Below, piece by piece: positions 53,665 through 61,274 of a DNA stretch of 61,274 bases; within the stretch, counting starts at the first letter, position 1; each line of letters begins with the position of its first letter. This stretch comes from Paenibacillus barcinonensis (GTDB lineage: Bacteria; Bacillota; Bacilli; Paenibacillales; Paenibacillaceae): NCBI RefSeq assembly GCF_003217495.1, contig NZ_QJSW01000029.1, positions 1-61,274 of the forward strand, given 5' to 3'. Under the pieces are notes generated by a model. The model saw only the letters and a program-made list of their open reading frames with translations. It was not told the origin of the DNA and did not search any database. Made by a program: the position numbers and the translations under genes.

Positions 53665-54801
53665 TTAATCTTGAAGAATACCTTTAGTAAATACTTCGAA
53701 CTTATCCATGTTGTTTTTCTGAATTTTAGAAGAAATATGGGCATAGACATCCGAAGTAATTTGAATGCTGCCGTGGCCCAATTGCTCTTGTACGAATTTC
53801 ATATCTGCTCCAGCTTCAAGCAACAATACAGCACAGGTATGTCGGAGTGAATGAATGGGGAGGGAGGGAAGGTCGCTTCGGTCTAATATCCGAGAGAAAG
53901 CATTGAACAAGGATGACTTCGGCATATAGTTACCGTCTTCTCTGCATAACACTAGATCAAGGTCAAGATGATATCGTTCCCCTAAAACCCCTTTATTCTG
54001 CTTTTGCCACTCTTGGTGATACTTTAAATCATTAGCTAATGATTGGGATATTTTAATCGTTCTCTCTGATTTGATGGTCTTGGTTTCTCCGAATAATCCT
54101 TCCTTATCTTTAGCGGTAAAATCTAAAGTTTCGTCAATGGTTATTAACTGATTTTCTAGATCAATATCAGGCCATTTCAAGGCGGCAGCTTCACCTTTTC
54201 TCATTCCTGTTTCAATTAAGACTTTGAAAAAGATCCAATAGATGTAGCCGTATTCGTAAGCGTTTTGTAAAAACCTTGAGATGTCTGAAGAATCAATAAA
54301 GTGAACCTCTCTCTTTTTCCTTTTAATTTTTATTTCAACGCCTATACATGGGTTTTTTTCGATCTTACCGATAATAACTGCTTTTTGTAGCGCGTTGTGC
54401 ATAGTAGCATGTATTAACTCAACTGTTCTGCGGCTGGGACCTTTTTCTGAGATCGAGTTAATGAAATTCTGATACATAATTGGTTTAACATCTCGAAGTA
54501 GTATGTTTCTGAAATAAGGTAAGATATGATTCTTGATGTTGTTTTGATGTAGAAGTAATGTGTTTTTTCGAACACTCCCTTTTTTGTATTGATCAATCCA
54601 AAAATTCAGATAATCTTTTAAACTCAAATCACTCTGCTCATAGCCAGAAGAGAGACTTCTTTCGAACTCTGCAGCAGCTAATTGAGCTTCCTTTTTGGTT
54701 TCGTATCCCCGCTGAGACTTTTCACGAAAAGTTTGTGTGAATGGATCTTTGAACCTTAGACGATATTCCCAACCAGTAGCATGTTTCTTGAAGCTTGCCA
54801 T
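53665..54801 (-). CDS. Phage-type tyrosine recombinase (integrase)
   Basis: A 378-residue integrase. An N-terminal arm-binding domain (MASFKKHATGWEYRLRF..., with KEAQLAAAEFE) is followed by a SAM-like core-binding domain and the catalytic domain. The catalytic residues are Arg in ETGMRKGEAAALKW, His-x-x-Arg in HSLRHTC, His in LGHGS and the nucleophile Tyr in DVYAH. It would insert and excise the island. The start at 54801 follows AGAGGTG by 8 bases; the frame extends 28 residues further upstream without a site. The gene points at glnA, so the attachment junction is expected in the spacer just past its stop. Confidence 0.93.
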   Translation of the reverse strand: MASFKKHATGWEYRLRFKDPFTQTFREKSQRGYETKKEAQLAAAEFERSLSSGYEQSDLSLKDYLNFWIDQYKKGSVRKNTLLLHQNNIKNHILPYFRNILLRDVKPIMYQNFINSISEKGPSRRTVELIHATMHNALQKAVIIGKIEKNPCIGVEIKIKRKKREVHFIDSSDISRFLQNAYEYGYIYWIFFKVLIETGMRKGEAAALKWPDIDLENQLITIDETLDFTAKDKEGLFGETKTIKSERTIKISQSLANDLKYHQEWQKQNKGVLGERYHLDLDLVLCREDGNYMPKSSLFNAFSRILDRSDLPSLPIHSLRHTCAVLLLEAGADMKFVQEQLGHGSIQITSDVYAHISSKIQKNNMDKFEVFTKGILQD

Positions 54802-54944
54802 AAAGTAATCACCTCTATCAGAACTTATGTTCTTTTTTTGTATATGTAAAACCGCCTTACAGCGGTGTAAGCGCATGTTAATCAATTATGAACAGAGCAG
54901 TGAAATATTGTTGTTGAAAGATATAAAACAAGATACATCAAAAA

Positions 54945-54970
54945 ACGAGCCCTTAGTAGCTAAGGCTCGT
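54945..54970. terminator. Bidirectional terminator hairpin
   Basis: ACGAGCCCTTAG pairs with CTAAGGCTCGT. On the minus strand it is followed by TTTTTTG, on the plus strand by TTGTTT. No gene that would need it remains on the right-hand side of the minus strand. Confidence 0.75.
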
Positions 54971-55325
54971 TTGTTTAGGAGTCAAATTTGGCTCCAAAAG
55001 TTATGTTTGGATTAGTACAGAGGTTCCTTGGTGAAAGAGTTGCTACTAGAATTGTACCCCATTTCAGAGCATTTGCCTATACCTATGCTTAAAAATTTGC
55101 GACTTAACAGTATCCCGCAAGAACTTTCACATAATGATAACTAACTAAGGGAAAGTGTTTGCAATGGAAACGCAACTTAACCTCAATGTATATTCTGCTA
55201 ACATAATATTCATCTTGAGAACGAAATTTCTATAAATATCCGAATTGGTTTTCTTCACAAAAATGTTCTAGTTGCAAGACTGCTCATGAATCTTAAAATG
55301 AAAAAATAGTACTGTCGATGCTAGG

Positions 55326-55560
55326 GTGGATGATTTCTTTTTTAGGGATTTAGTGAATTTGAGTAAAAAAGACTTGAGTGAATTAAAAATTAAATTAAAA
55401 TTGAAGTTAACATATTTAAATATTTCTATAATTACTGTACGAAGATATTAAGGATGCAAAATTCGCCGATTTAAAAAGAAAGATGAATAAGAGGTATTCT
55501 GTGAATGAAATGAGTGTCAAATGATTAGCTAAAGAGAATAGTGCTGAATTAGAAAAGTAG
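55326..55560 (+). pseudogene. Decayed small ORF of the island
   Basis: A frame from GTG at 55326 reads DFFFRDLVNLSKKDLSELK... and ends in a frameshift near 55435. Another frame continues YEDIKDAKFADLKRKMNKRY, VNEMSVK, then a TGA and LAKENSAELEK to 55560. The pieces join into one charged helical protein once a frameshift and a stop are repaired. Family unknown. Confidence 0.45.
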
Positions 55561-55698
55561 CTTAAAGTCCGTAATATTTATGAGACTAATGTTTTCAAGT
55601 AGTAATACTTTTACCCTTTTAAGGTCAATGTAACTTAGTCATAATTATTTAGTATACACTAGTCAGTAAATCTAGTTGATAAAGGAAGGGAAAATAAA

Positions 55699-56883
55699 AT
55701 GAATTTTGAAGAAATTTATATTAAATTTAAAGAGCAAGAGCATATTCAACCTATCAAATTACATAACAAAAAGAAGTATTATACAGACCTTTCTAATTTA
55801 GAGGATAGCTGGACAGTTAGAGTAGATGCTTGGTTATCCAATACCTTTATACAAGAGGCGATAAGACTAATAATCAACGCCATTGTTTTATTTGAAAAGG
55901 GCTATCTAGACTGTGCATATTATTCATTAAGGCAATCACTAGAAGTATCAACAACAATGGTCTACCTTATAGAACTTGACGAAGAGAAGAAAGAAACTGA
56001 GTTGTCGAAGTGGAGAAGAAAGAGCAAGTTTCCTATGTATGGGCAGATGATAGCATTTCTTACCGATAATGAAAAAAATTTTGCGGATATGAAAAATGAA
56101 ATGAGTGAATATTTTAATGAGCTACAAAAATTAAAAAACAGACTTAATAAGCATGTTCACAAGCAAGGCTTTAATACCTTCTATGTCTCAAGAAATCATA
56201 TGATTTCAATAAGAAACGATCGGACAGATATGACATTAGAGTTTGAAGAATGTTTGAAAGGTTGTATTGGCTCAATAGCCATCTTTAGACTTGCGATAGA
56301 TCCTTTTCCTATATTGTTAATGGATTATGAGATTTATGCAAGGACGAGCGATCTACTTACAGAGGCGTTTTCATATGAGTTTGTACAATTTTATATTGGT
56401 GAGGAAGCTATTGAAAGCTATAAAAATACAGAGATTTATCAAGAACTTTATGAAGAGATAATGAAAGATGAAAAAAGATTACCAAGCGTTGTAGATGTTG
56501 TTAAAAACAAATTTATTGATATAGAAAATATCGAAGAAATACTTTCTCAAGTGCATCTACTATCTAAAATAGATTCTTTAGCAGTTATAGTGACAGGTTT
56601 TTCAAAAAAAATATCACGAATTTATGCTAATAATGGTTTATCGTTCTATCTGACAAGTAATAAATCAGTAAGAGAAAAGATTGATTTTAATGGGGAGATG
56701 TTTTTAAAAATCAGGGCTTCTGATGTACAGGTTAATATATCATTCGATGAAGCATATTTGACATACTTAAATATATGTAATGAAGATTTCTTTCTTGAAC
56801 ACAATAAGCAGTTAGAATTGAAAGAATTTGATACTCTAATTGATAAAATTAATATTGTTTGCAGAACAATGAATTTAAATTGA
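55699..56883 (+). CDS. Hypothetical protein with HEPN-like motif
   Basis: A 394-residue protein of unknown family. The first ~160 residues are helical and contain DCAYYSLRQSLEVSTTMVYL and then LKNRLNKHVHKQGF, which fits the Arg-x(4-6)-His signature of HEPN RNase domains (Rx5H). The second half is less charged with no motif I know. A good ribosome site (AAAGGAAGGG) precedes the ATG. It is AT-rich like the rest of the island and comes first in a run of three genes. HEPN proteins are frequent in toxin-antitoxin and abortive infection systems, but this is only a motif match. Confidence 0.55.
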   Translation: MNFEEIYIKFKEQEHIQPIKLHNKKKYYTDLSNLEDSWTVRVDAWLSNTFIQEAIRLIINAIVLFEKGYLDCAYYSLRQSLEVSTTMVYLIELDEEKKETELSKWRRKSKFPMYGQMIAFLTDNEKNFADMKNEMSEYFNELQKLKNRLNKHVHKQGFNTFYVSRNHMISIRNDRTDMTLEFEECLKGCIGSIAIFRLAIDPFPILLMDYEIYARTSDLLTEAFSYEFVQFYIGEEAIESYKNTEIYQELYEEIMKDEKRLPSVVDVVKNKFIDIENIEEILSQVHLLSKIDSLAVIVTGFSKKISRIYANNGLSFYLTSNKSVREKIDFNGEMFLKIRASDVQVNISFDEAYLTYLNICNEDFFLEHNKQLELKEFDTLIDKINIVCRTMNLN

Positions 56884-56975
56884 ATAATAAGGTAAATATT
56901 ATTATGATGTTATGTGAAGCCTTCGAAAAATATGAATGAAATGATATCAGGTAGAGATAAAGGGAGGAATTATGT

Positions 56976-57422
56976 TTGAGGAAAAACTTCATTATATCAA
57001 AGCAAAGTGATTTTGATGGTTTCAATTCTTTTCAATGTTCGTTATGTGGGGCAGGTTTTAAGCTTGATTCGGAAGAAGTTCAAGCAGGTGATGTCTTGGA
57101 ATTGTTTTGCCCAAGTTGTGGGATTCCAATGCCTAAGTCATCTTATTTGACTGATGATATATTGAAACATGCGCGTCAAGTAGCCAAAAATGAAGCGATA
57201 AAAGAGTTGAGCAAGATTTTTAAAGGACTTCAGAAGAGTTCAGGGAAAAATAATGGTTTAACCTTTAAAGCTGGAAAGCCTATCTTGACCACTAACACTA
57301 CACCATTATATGAACAAGATGATCTTGACGAAATAAAGTTTACTTGCTGTGACAAAAATGCGAAGCTTGATATAGCCGACAAAATTGGGAATCCATTTTG
57401 TCCATATTGTGGGGTGAACTGA
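56976..57422 (+). CDS. Zinc-ribbon protein
   Basis: A 148-residue protein. Two Cys pairs near the N-terminus, CSLCGAGF and CPSCGIPM, form a zinc ribbon, and two more pairs at the C-terminus, CCDKN and CPYCGVN, form a second. The middle is a Lys/Ser-rich helix. The start is TTG at 56976, 8 bases after GGGAGG. An out-of-frame ATG at 56972 would give only a 12-codon peptide. It ends 1 base before the next gene, so they are coupled. The function is unknown. Confidence 0.7.
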   Translation: MRKNFIISKQSDFDGFNSFQCSLCGAGFKLDSEEVQAGDVLELFCPSCGIPMPKSSYLTDDILKHARQVAKNEAIKELSKIFKGLQKSSGKNNGLTFKAGKPILTTNTTPLYEQDDLDEIKFTCCDKNAKLDIADKIGNPFCPYCGVN

Positions 57423-57423
57423 T

Positions 57424-58242
57424 ATGGAAAAAATCATCGATATTAAGGAATTTAAAATTATCTCAAGGCAATTTAGAAGGGTAGCTGGAGATTTATTAAA
57501 TGCTCAAGATACTCATGAAGCTATGAGATTAGCGAAACGATTTATCCAACATATAGAAAATGAACCTATACTGGCAGATTTCATTAGTAAGAAAAAGAGT
57601 AAGGAATTCGATATTGAAGTTGTTTTAAAGGAAAAACATATTACAAGTAGATTTGATATCCCTACTTCTATTAACGATGAGATTACTTTTATCTTTCAAT
57701 TGTTAAAGTATGCTACAATTAACTTTGATCGTTACGATACTTTAACAAGGAGCTATGCCTTCTATAAAGGAGCGACAGCATCAGATAGTATCCGCGAATT
57801 CAACAGAGAAGTAGTGAAATTGTTAGTGAACCATCTAACTGATTATTTAGGAGAAAGGGCGATTGAATTGGGAATTGATGAAAAACCAAACGCAAAAATA
57901 CTTGTTCAGGGAAACGTGGGTCAACTCAATTTTTCTGAGTCGGGCAATGTAACTGCTAACCAAGTTAATCAAAACACTTCAGATAATTTAATAGCGACAG
58001 CCAAAGAATTATTACAGTTATTGAAGGATACAGATATAAGTAATATAGATATTAAGGAAGATGCTTTAGATTTTATCGAAGAAGTTCAAGAAGAGGTTCA
58101 GGAAGGTAAGCCTTTGAAGCCTTCATTATTTAGGAGAGTTCAAAATTCATTAAGCAATGTACGAGGCTTAATTGAAGAGGGGTCATTATTAACTGTAACT
58201 ATTGATAAATTTATGGAAGCATTAAATCAGTTTCAAGTCTAA
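57424..58242 (+). CDS. Hypothetical protein coupled to the zinc-ribbon gene
   Basis: A 272-residue, mostly helical, acidic protein. Residues 1-155 form one domain (FRRVAGDLLNAQDTHEAMRLAKRF). A short Gly/Asn-rich strand stretch (LVQGNVGQLNFSESGNVTANQ) follows, then a coiled C-terminal part with EVQEEVQEGKPLKP. I do not recognise the family. It starts 1 base after the previous stop. The middle stretch resembles a beta-repeat linker seen in some phage and defence proteins, which is only an impression. Confidence 0.65.
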   Translation: MEKIIDIKEFKIISRQFRRVAGDLLNAQDTHEAMRLAKRFIQHIENEPILADFISKKKSKEFDIEVVLKEKHITSRFDIPTSINDEITFIFQLLKYATINFDRYDTLTRSYAFYKGATASDSIREFNREVVKLLVNHLTDYLGERAIELGIDEKPNAKILVQGNVGQLNFSESGNVTANQVNQNTSDNLIATAKELLQLLKDTDISNIDIKEDALDFIEEVQEEVQEGKPLKPSLFRRVQNSLSNVRGLIEEGSLLTVTIDKFMEALNQFQV

Positions 58243-58333
58243 TAAAATTCCGTAAAATTAGATAAAGTTACTTGAGAAAAACTGAAAGAGTATTATAGTC
58301 TTTTTAGTGAATTTTGTTTTTCAGACTTGTGTT

Positions 58334-58362
58334 AAAACCGGATAAATATCCGGTTTTTAGTT
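58334..58362 (+). terminator. Terminator after the three-gene unit
   Basis: AAAACCGGAT pairs with ATCCGGTTTT across AAAT, followed by TAGTTTT. Confidence 0.85.
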
Positions 58363-58449
58363 TTCAATCAGAAGTAACCTTAGAAATATTACACCCTAAC
58401 CTGAATTGCCAACATGATCAGTAGAAAAGGCTAACAATTACATAGGTAA

Positions 58450-58959
58450 AGTTGGATTTTGCTATCTGTAAGTGTTGCAATTGCGATAATTGTAAATGCA
58501 TTGCTAATAATGCCCCTCCCAGGAATTCGTGCAGTTCATGACAATGACTGGATTGGTTTCTATGGAAACTTGGCAGGAGCGTTTATTGGGGCTGCAGTCA
58601 CTGTTTTTATTTTTTAAAGAAACCCCACAATCAGCTAAGAAAAGTGAGTCTGAAGTCCGGAGATTTCAAGTTATACCATTTCTTAATGTAGAAATGGTAA
58701 TAATCCCCTTTTCATCGGTTCCACTAACAAATATTTCATGGATTTTTTTTGATAACAACAACCAGAACCCTCATTTTGTTATTCAGCTTAACATCTTAAA
58801 CATCGGACAAGGTTTAGCTGCAGATTTTAATATCAAAATAGATGGATACGGTTGGACGTAACAGAGCCAATCCGTTACATTCATACAGAATATGAACAGA
58901 TTTACAAGATAAATATACTGCATCCATCTGATAAACCACAACTTATTTACAGTCAATAG
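58450..58959 (+). pseudogene. Frameshifted membrane protein gene
   Basis: Three frames join into one protein. First, 58450-58617 encodes two helices and NDWIGFYGNLAGAFIGAAVTVFIF. After a shift in the T-rich run near 58612, the frame continues FKETPQSAKKSESEVRRFQVIPFLNVE and NILNIGQGLAADFNIKIDGY to about 58850. A second shift leads to LDVTEPIRYIHTEYEQIYK and a stop at 58957. The layout (helix, NDWIGFxG, helix, charged coil, beta domain) is a common small hypothetical membrane family. The gene is dead. Confidence 0.65.
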
Positions 58960-59171
58960 TACAATAGGGCATAAAGAAGATACAGAGCATCGAAGATAAA
59001 TAAAAGACATGACAAACATACTCTTAGAGTAATGACCGTACTCTTCATCCCGAGTTAAATATTTAGTTATCTTTATTTAACTAATCCATGATAATATTCT
59101 TTTGTAGAAAATTTAAAAGAGAGATGAATCTAGATTTTTCTGAAATTGATTTATAGTGGGAGGGGTATAAC

Positions 59172-60119
59172 TTGAATTTTTTTATAGAGATGATAGATGT
59201 AGGAATAGGTGATTCCTATATAATTAATATGAAAAACGAAAATGGAACGGTCAGAATACTTGTTGATGGCGGTTCAGAAAGAAAAATAAAAAATGTTGAT
59301 AATATTATCAATATGATTCTACCTCACCAGGGCAATGGAAAAAAGTTAAATGGAATAATTGTGACCCACATTGATGATGATCATATAGGAGGGATTCTAA
59401 AATTACTCAATCATCCTGAAGTTGAACAATATATAGATTTTACTCAAGAATGTTTCATAATCTTTAATGATCTAGTTGATCCAGCAACCATAAGTTACAA
59501 TCAAGGAGTCCGTTTAAAGAAATCGATTGATAAGTTTCCTAACCTTTCATTGGTCCGTACTTATGAACAGAATAAGAGATACGAAATTAACGGTTTAGAA
59601 ATTTTCATTCGAGGAACAAACAAAGTTGATCCAATTGACAAGGGGAAAGATATAGTCTTAATTGATATTTTACTTCCAATAAAAGATTCGATAAGAAGGT
59701 TAATGAAAAAGTGGAATGACAAAAAGAAGGATCCAAAGTTAATTAATGAATCCTCTTTATCTTTTATTGTGAAATATAGAGATAAAACCATTTTAATTCC
59801 AGGAGACAATTATTACTCAAGCATAATTAATCAATTAGATAATATAATCAAGCCTCCTTCATCCTTTGATTTAATCATGCTTGCTCATCATGGTGCTAAT
59901 GCAAACAATGAAAAATTGGTTGAATTTATTGAACTAAATAAGTGTGAAAAAATTATGCTTCCACTATCAAAAGCTACAACACATCATCCAAATACAAATT
60001 TAATTAACAGAATATTAGAACATCCACAAAATCAATTATTCTGTCCAGTGGGACTTCAGCTTCCACCTAGCCTAAAGGAAAAAAATCAAATTGTTTTTGG
60101 TCAATTAATTGAAATATAG
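59172..60119 (+). CDS. MBL-fold metallohydrolase (ComEC/Rec2-like domain)
   Basis: A 315-residue protein without membrane helices. The metallo-beta-lactamase fold is clear: FIEMIDVGIGDSYI at the start, ILVDGG, the metal motif THIDDDHIGG (HxxxDH type), PGDNYYSS (Asp ligand) and LAHHGANANN with a later His. It should be a cytoplasmic hydrolase acting on nucleic acid or a phosphodiester, but the substrate is unknown. The start is TTG at 59172, after GGGAGGGG. It ends 19 bases before the protease-NTPase gene and is probably cotranscribed with it. Confidence 0.82.
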   Translation: MNFFIEMIDVGIGDSYIINMKNENGTVRILVDGGSERKIKNVDNIINMILPHQGNGKKLNGIIVTHIDDDHIGGILKLLNHPEVEQYIDFTQECFIIFNDLVDPATISYNQGVRLKKSIDKFPNLSLVRTYEQNKRYEINGLEIFIRGTNKVDPIDKGKDIVLIDILLPIKDSIRRLMKKWNDKKKDPKLINESSLSFIVKYRDKTILIPGDNYYSSIINQLDNIIKPPSSFDLIMLAHHGANANNEKLVEFIELNKCEKIMLPLSKATTHHPNTNLINRILEHPQNQLFCPVGLQLPPSLKEKNQIVFGQLIEI

Positions 60120-60138
60120 ACGAACGAGGGGGGAACCG

Positions 60139-61134
60139 GTGTTGACAAACATCGTAAGAGTATCGACTTTCAATAGTACGGCCACGGGAATAATACTTCC
60201 ATGTCAGTTTGAAAAATCCAATGAGGATACGAATTTTTATATTGTTATCTCTTCACTTCATTTACTCTGGAATAATGGAATTGATAAAGAAAGAATCCTA
60301 GAAAATGTGGAAGACTACATAATGCTTGATATATTTGATCCTAACTATAATAGGATAGAGTATTCAATTGAAGATGTGTTTGTTGGAGATTCACTATTAA
60401 AAGAAGATGATGTATTCGCGATACTTGTTGGAATTAAGAATTTCACACTTACTTTAAATCATAACATATCATTTGAAGAACCTTTACCAAAGCAAAGAGT
60501 GGAGACATATGGATTTCCCGGAATTATAACAGGGGAAACTATTGATAAGATTTCTTTATGCGGAGAATTGGAGTTGTTGTCAAATTTTAAAAATGCAGTA
60601 CTAACATATAGAATTACCGATGATTATCATCATTACTCTGATCTTAAAGATTATCAGATATTAGAAGGATTATCTGGTTCTCCTGTTTTTACAGAGAATA
60701 ATACTTTGATCGGAATAAATCAATCAATTCCTTATCTCGAAAATGAAGGGAATCCGTTCAAGAACATATACTTTATTACTCTTAAGCATGTTATGAATTA
60801 TCTTAGAGAATCGGGATGTATTATTTATGAACAACTAGGCACAGCATTAAAAATTAGATGGATAATGGGAACTCCAATTTCTGGAGAGGATTTATCGATA
60901 TTGGTTATTGGTGGAAGTGGTGCAGGGAAATCGACTTTCATTAAGTCTTTTGCATTAAATAACGACCAAATTAATTCCTCTGGAGATGGACAAACTACAA
61001 GAACTGAAATTGAGTACAAACTTACTAGATATCAAAAAAAACCAAAGGTTGAAGTTACTTTCTATAGCAAAGATGACTTTTATAAGACGGATTGTCAAGC
61101 CAAGTGCGACAGTTCCTCTGAAAAGGATTCATGA
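60139..61134 (+). CDS. Trypsin-like protease fused to P-loop NTPase, truncated by IS30
   Basis: The start is GTG at 60139 (or TTG at 60142), just after GAGGGGGG; the frame opens upstream inside the MBL gene. Residues 1-235 look like a trypsin-fold protease: STATGIILPCQ, a His in SSLHLLWNN, an Asp in KEDDVFAILVG and the Ser (about 179) in EGLSGSPVF. From about residue 250 a P-loop domain begins, ILVIGGSGAGKSTFIKSFAL (Walker A near 257), then TTRTEIEYKLTRY and VEVTFYSKDDF. After that the frame enters IS30 sequence (last ~15 residues), so most of the NTPase is lost from this copy. It pairs with the MBL gene. Confidence 0.75.
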   Translation: MLTNIVRVSTFNSTATGIILPCQFEKSNEDTNFYIVISSLHLLWNNGIDKERILENVEDYIMLDIFDPNYNRIEYSIEDVFVGDSLLKEDDVFAILVGIKNFTLTLNHNISFEEPLPKQRVETYGFPGIITGETIDKISLCGELELLSNFKNAVLTYRITDDYHHYSDLKDYQILEGLSGSPVFTENNTLIGINQSIPYLENEGNPFKNIYFITLKHVMNYLRESGCIIYEQLGTALKIRWIMGTPISGEDLSILVIGGSGAGKSTFIKSFALNNDQINSSGDGQTTRTEIEYKLTRYQKKPKVEVTFYSKDDFYKTDCQAKCDSSSEKDS

Positions 61135-61274
61135 GCGGTTCTCCACCCCAAGCATTTTCGTGGTCTGTGATTGATCAAATCCAGAGCGTTTTCTAGAGCC
61201 TCATCCGTGATTTGGGCGAAATCCGTTCCCTTGGGGAAAAACTCTCGCAGGAGCCCATTGGCATTTTCATTCGA
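61085..61274 (-). mobile_element. IS30-family insertion sequence, right end
   Basis: The element end lies near 61085-61097, where the transposase stop and the end TTGTCAAGCCAAGTGCGAC meet the NTPase gene. The island gene upstream is cut here. Only the transposase 3' portion is in view; the exact boundary and target duplication need the other end. Confidence 0.8.
61095..61274 (-). CDS. IS30-family transposase, C-terminal end
   Basis: Reading the minus strand from the window edge gives NENANGLLREFFPKGTDF, then NHRPRKCLGWRTAHE and LSHLA before the stop at 61095. These are the DDE transposase C-terminal blocks of the IS30 family (E of the triad in NENxNGLLR). The N-terminal part lies outside the window. 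Confidence 0.92.
   Translation of the reverse strand, partial: SNENANGLLREFFPKGTDFAQITDEALENALDLINHRPRKCLGWRTAHESFSEELSHLA

Larger units (their letters stand above)
54802..55698. other. Long spacer of the island, mostly decayed DNA
   Basis: About 900 AT-rich bases. It holds a hairpin at 54945-54970 and a broken ORF at 55326-55560. The rest shows no intact gene. The repressor and excisionase genes usually found next to such an integrase are missing here, so the element has probably lost parts. Confidence 0.55.

Noticed and set aside
53665..55698. CRISPR or tandem spacer array in the AT-rich island
   Set aside because: No regularly spaced repeats of 20 or more bases were seen; only the 11-base TGCCCACAAAA copies occur.
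1..61274. tRNA or rRNA genes
   Set aside because: No tRNA-like CCA-ended cloverleaf or rRNA sequence was noticed; the island does not sit next to a tRNA.

Overview
The window is a chromosomal segment of a spore-forming Gram-positive bacterium of the Paenibacillus type. The gene order cotE - (amidoligase) - mutS - mutL - (methyltransferase) - miaA - hfq - (PBP1A) - (DUF402) - spoVK - hflX - ynbB-like - glnR - glnA is the Bacillales order. The large penicillin-binding protein with a fibronectin domain and Gly/Asn-rich tail fits Paenibacillus, as do the strong AGGAGG ribosome sites, a T-box leader and LicT antitermination. The genus is inferred from synteny and protein character, not from a search.

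Layout. 1-4.8 kb: end of gnd, then single genes (membrane metallophosphoesterase, deoxyribonucleotidase, acyltransferase, P-loop protein, small membrane protein). 5.0-9.7 kb: a beta-glucoside unit, licT-bglP-bglH, with promoter, candidate cre site, two LicT RNA targets and a terminator. 10.1-13.7 kb: S8 protease, acetyltransferase, HAD phosphatase, a small ORF, a broken ORF and a yjfB-like gene behind a sigma-D type promoter. 13.9-18.4 kb (minus strand): an operon of MFS transporter, class III aminotransferase, zinc dehydrogenase and HAD phosphatase with a palindromic operator candidate; its substrate is unknown. 18.7-25.7 kb: RluF-like enzyme, Dabb protein, SelO, a divergent SDR/TetR pair with an Imm63-like gene, a broken gene, and T-box-controlled tyrS. 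25.8-34.0 kb: small conserved genes, PadR regulator, carbonic anhydrase, M32 carboxypeptidase, an ABC importer and an ArAE-type membrane protein. 34.1-53.6 kb: the conserved cotE-to-glnA block.

53.6-61.3 kb is a different kind of DNA. It is strongly AT-rich and begins just after the glnA terminator with a tyrosine recombinase pointing back at glnA. Decayed ORFs and unfamiliar genes follow: a protein with an HEPN-like motif, a zinc-ribbon protein and a 272-residue partner. After a frameshifted membrane gene come an MBL-fold hydrolase and a trypsin-like/P-loop NTPase fusion cut by an IS30-family element at the window edge. This looks like an integrated island carrying defence-type genes. The MBL plus protease-NTPase pair and the three-gene HEPN-like/zinc-ribbon unit are the best candidates for an undescribed system.

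Other notable points: a coding hexanucleotide repeat in the mutL linker, a structured leader before mutS, an amidoligase-like gene between cotE and mutS, and several genes whose true starts lie well inside the longest reading frame (licT, bglH, hfq, PBP1A, glnA, int).
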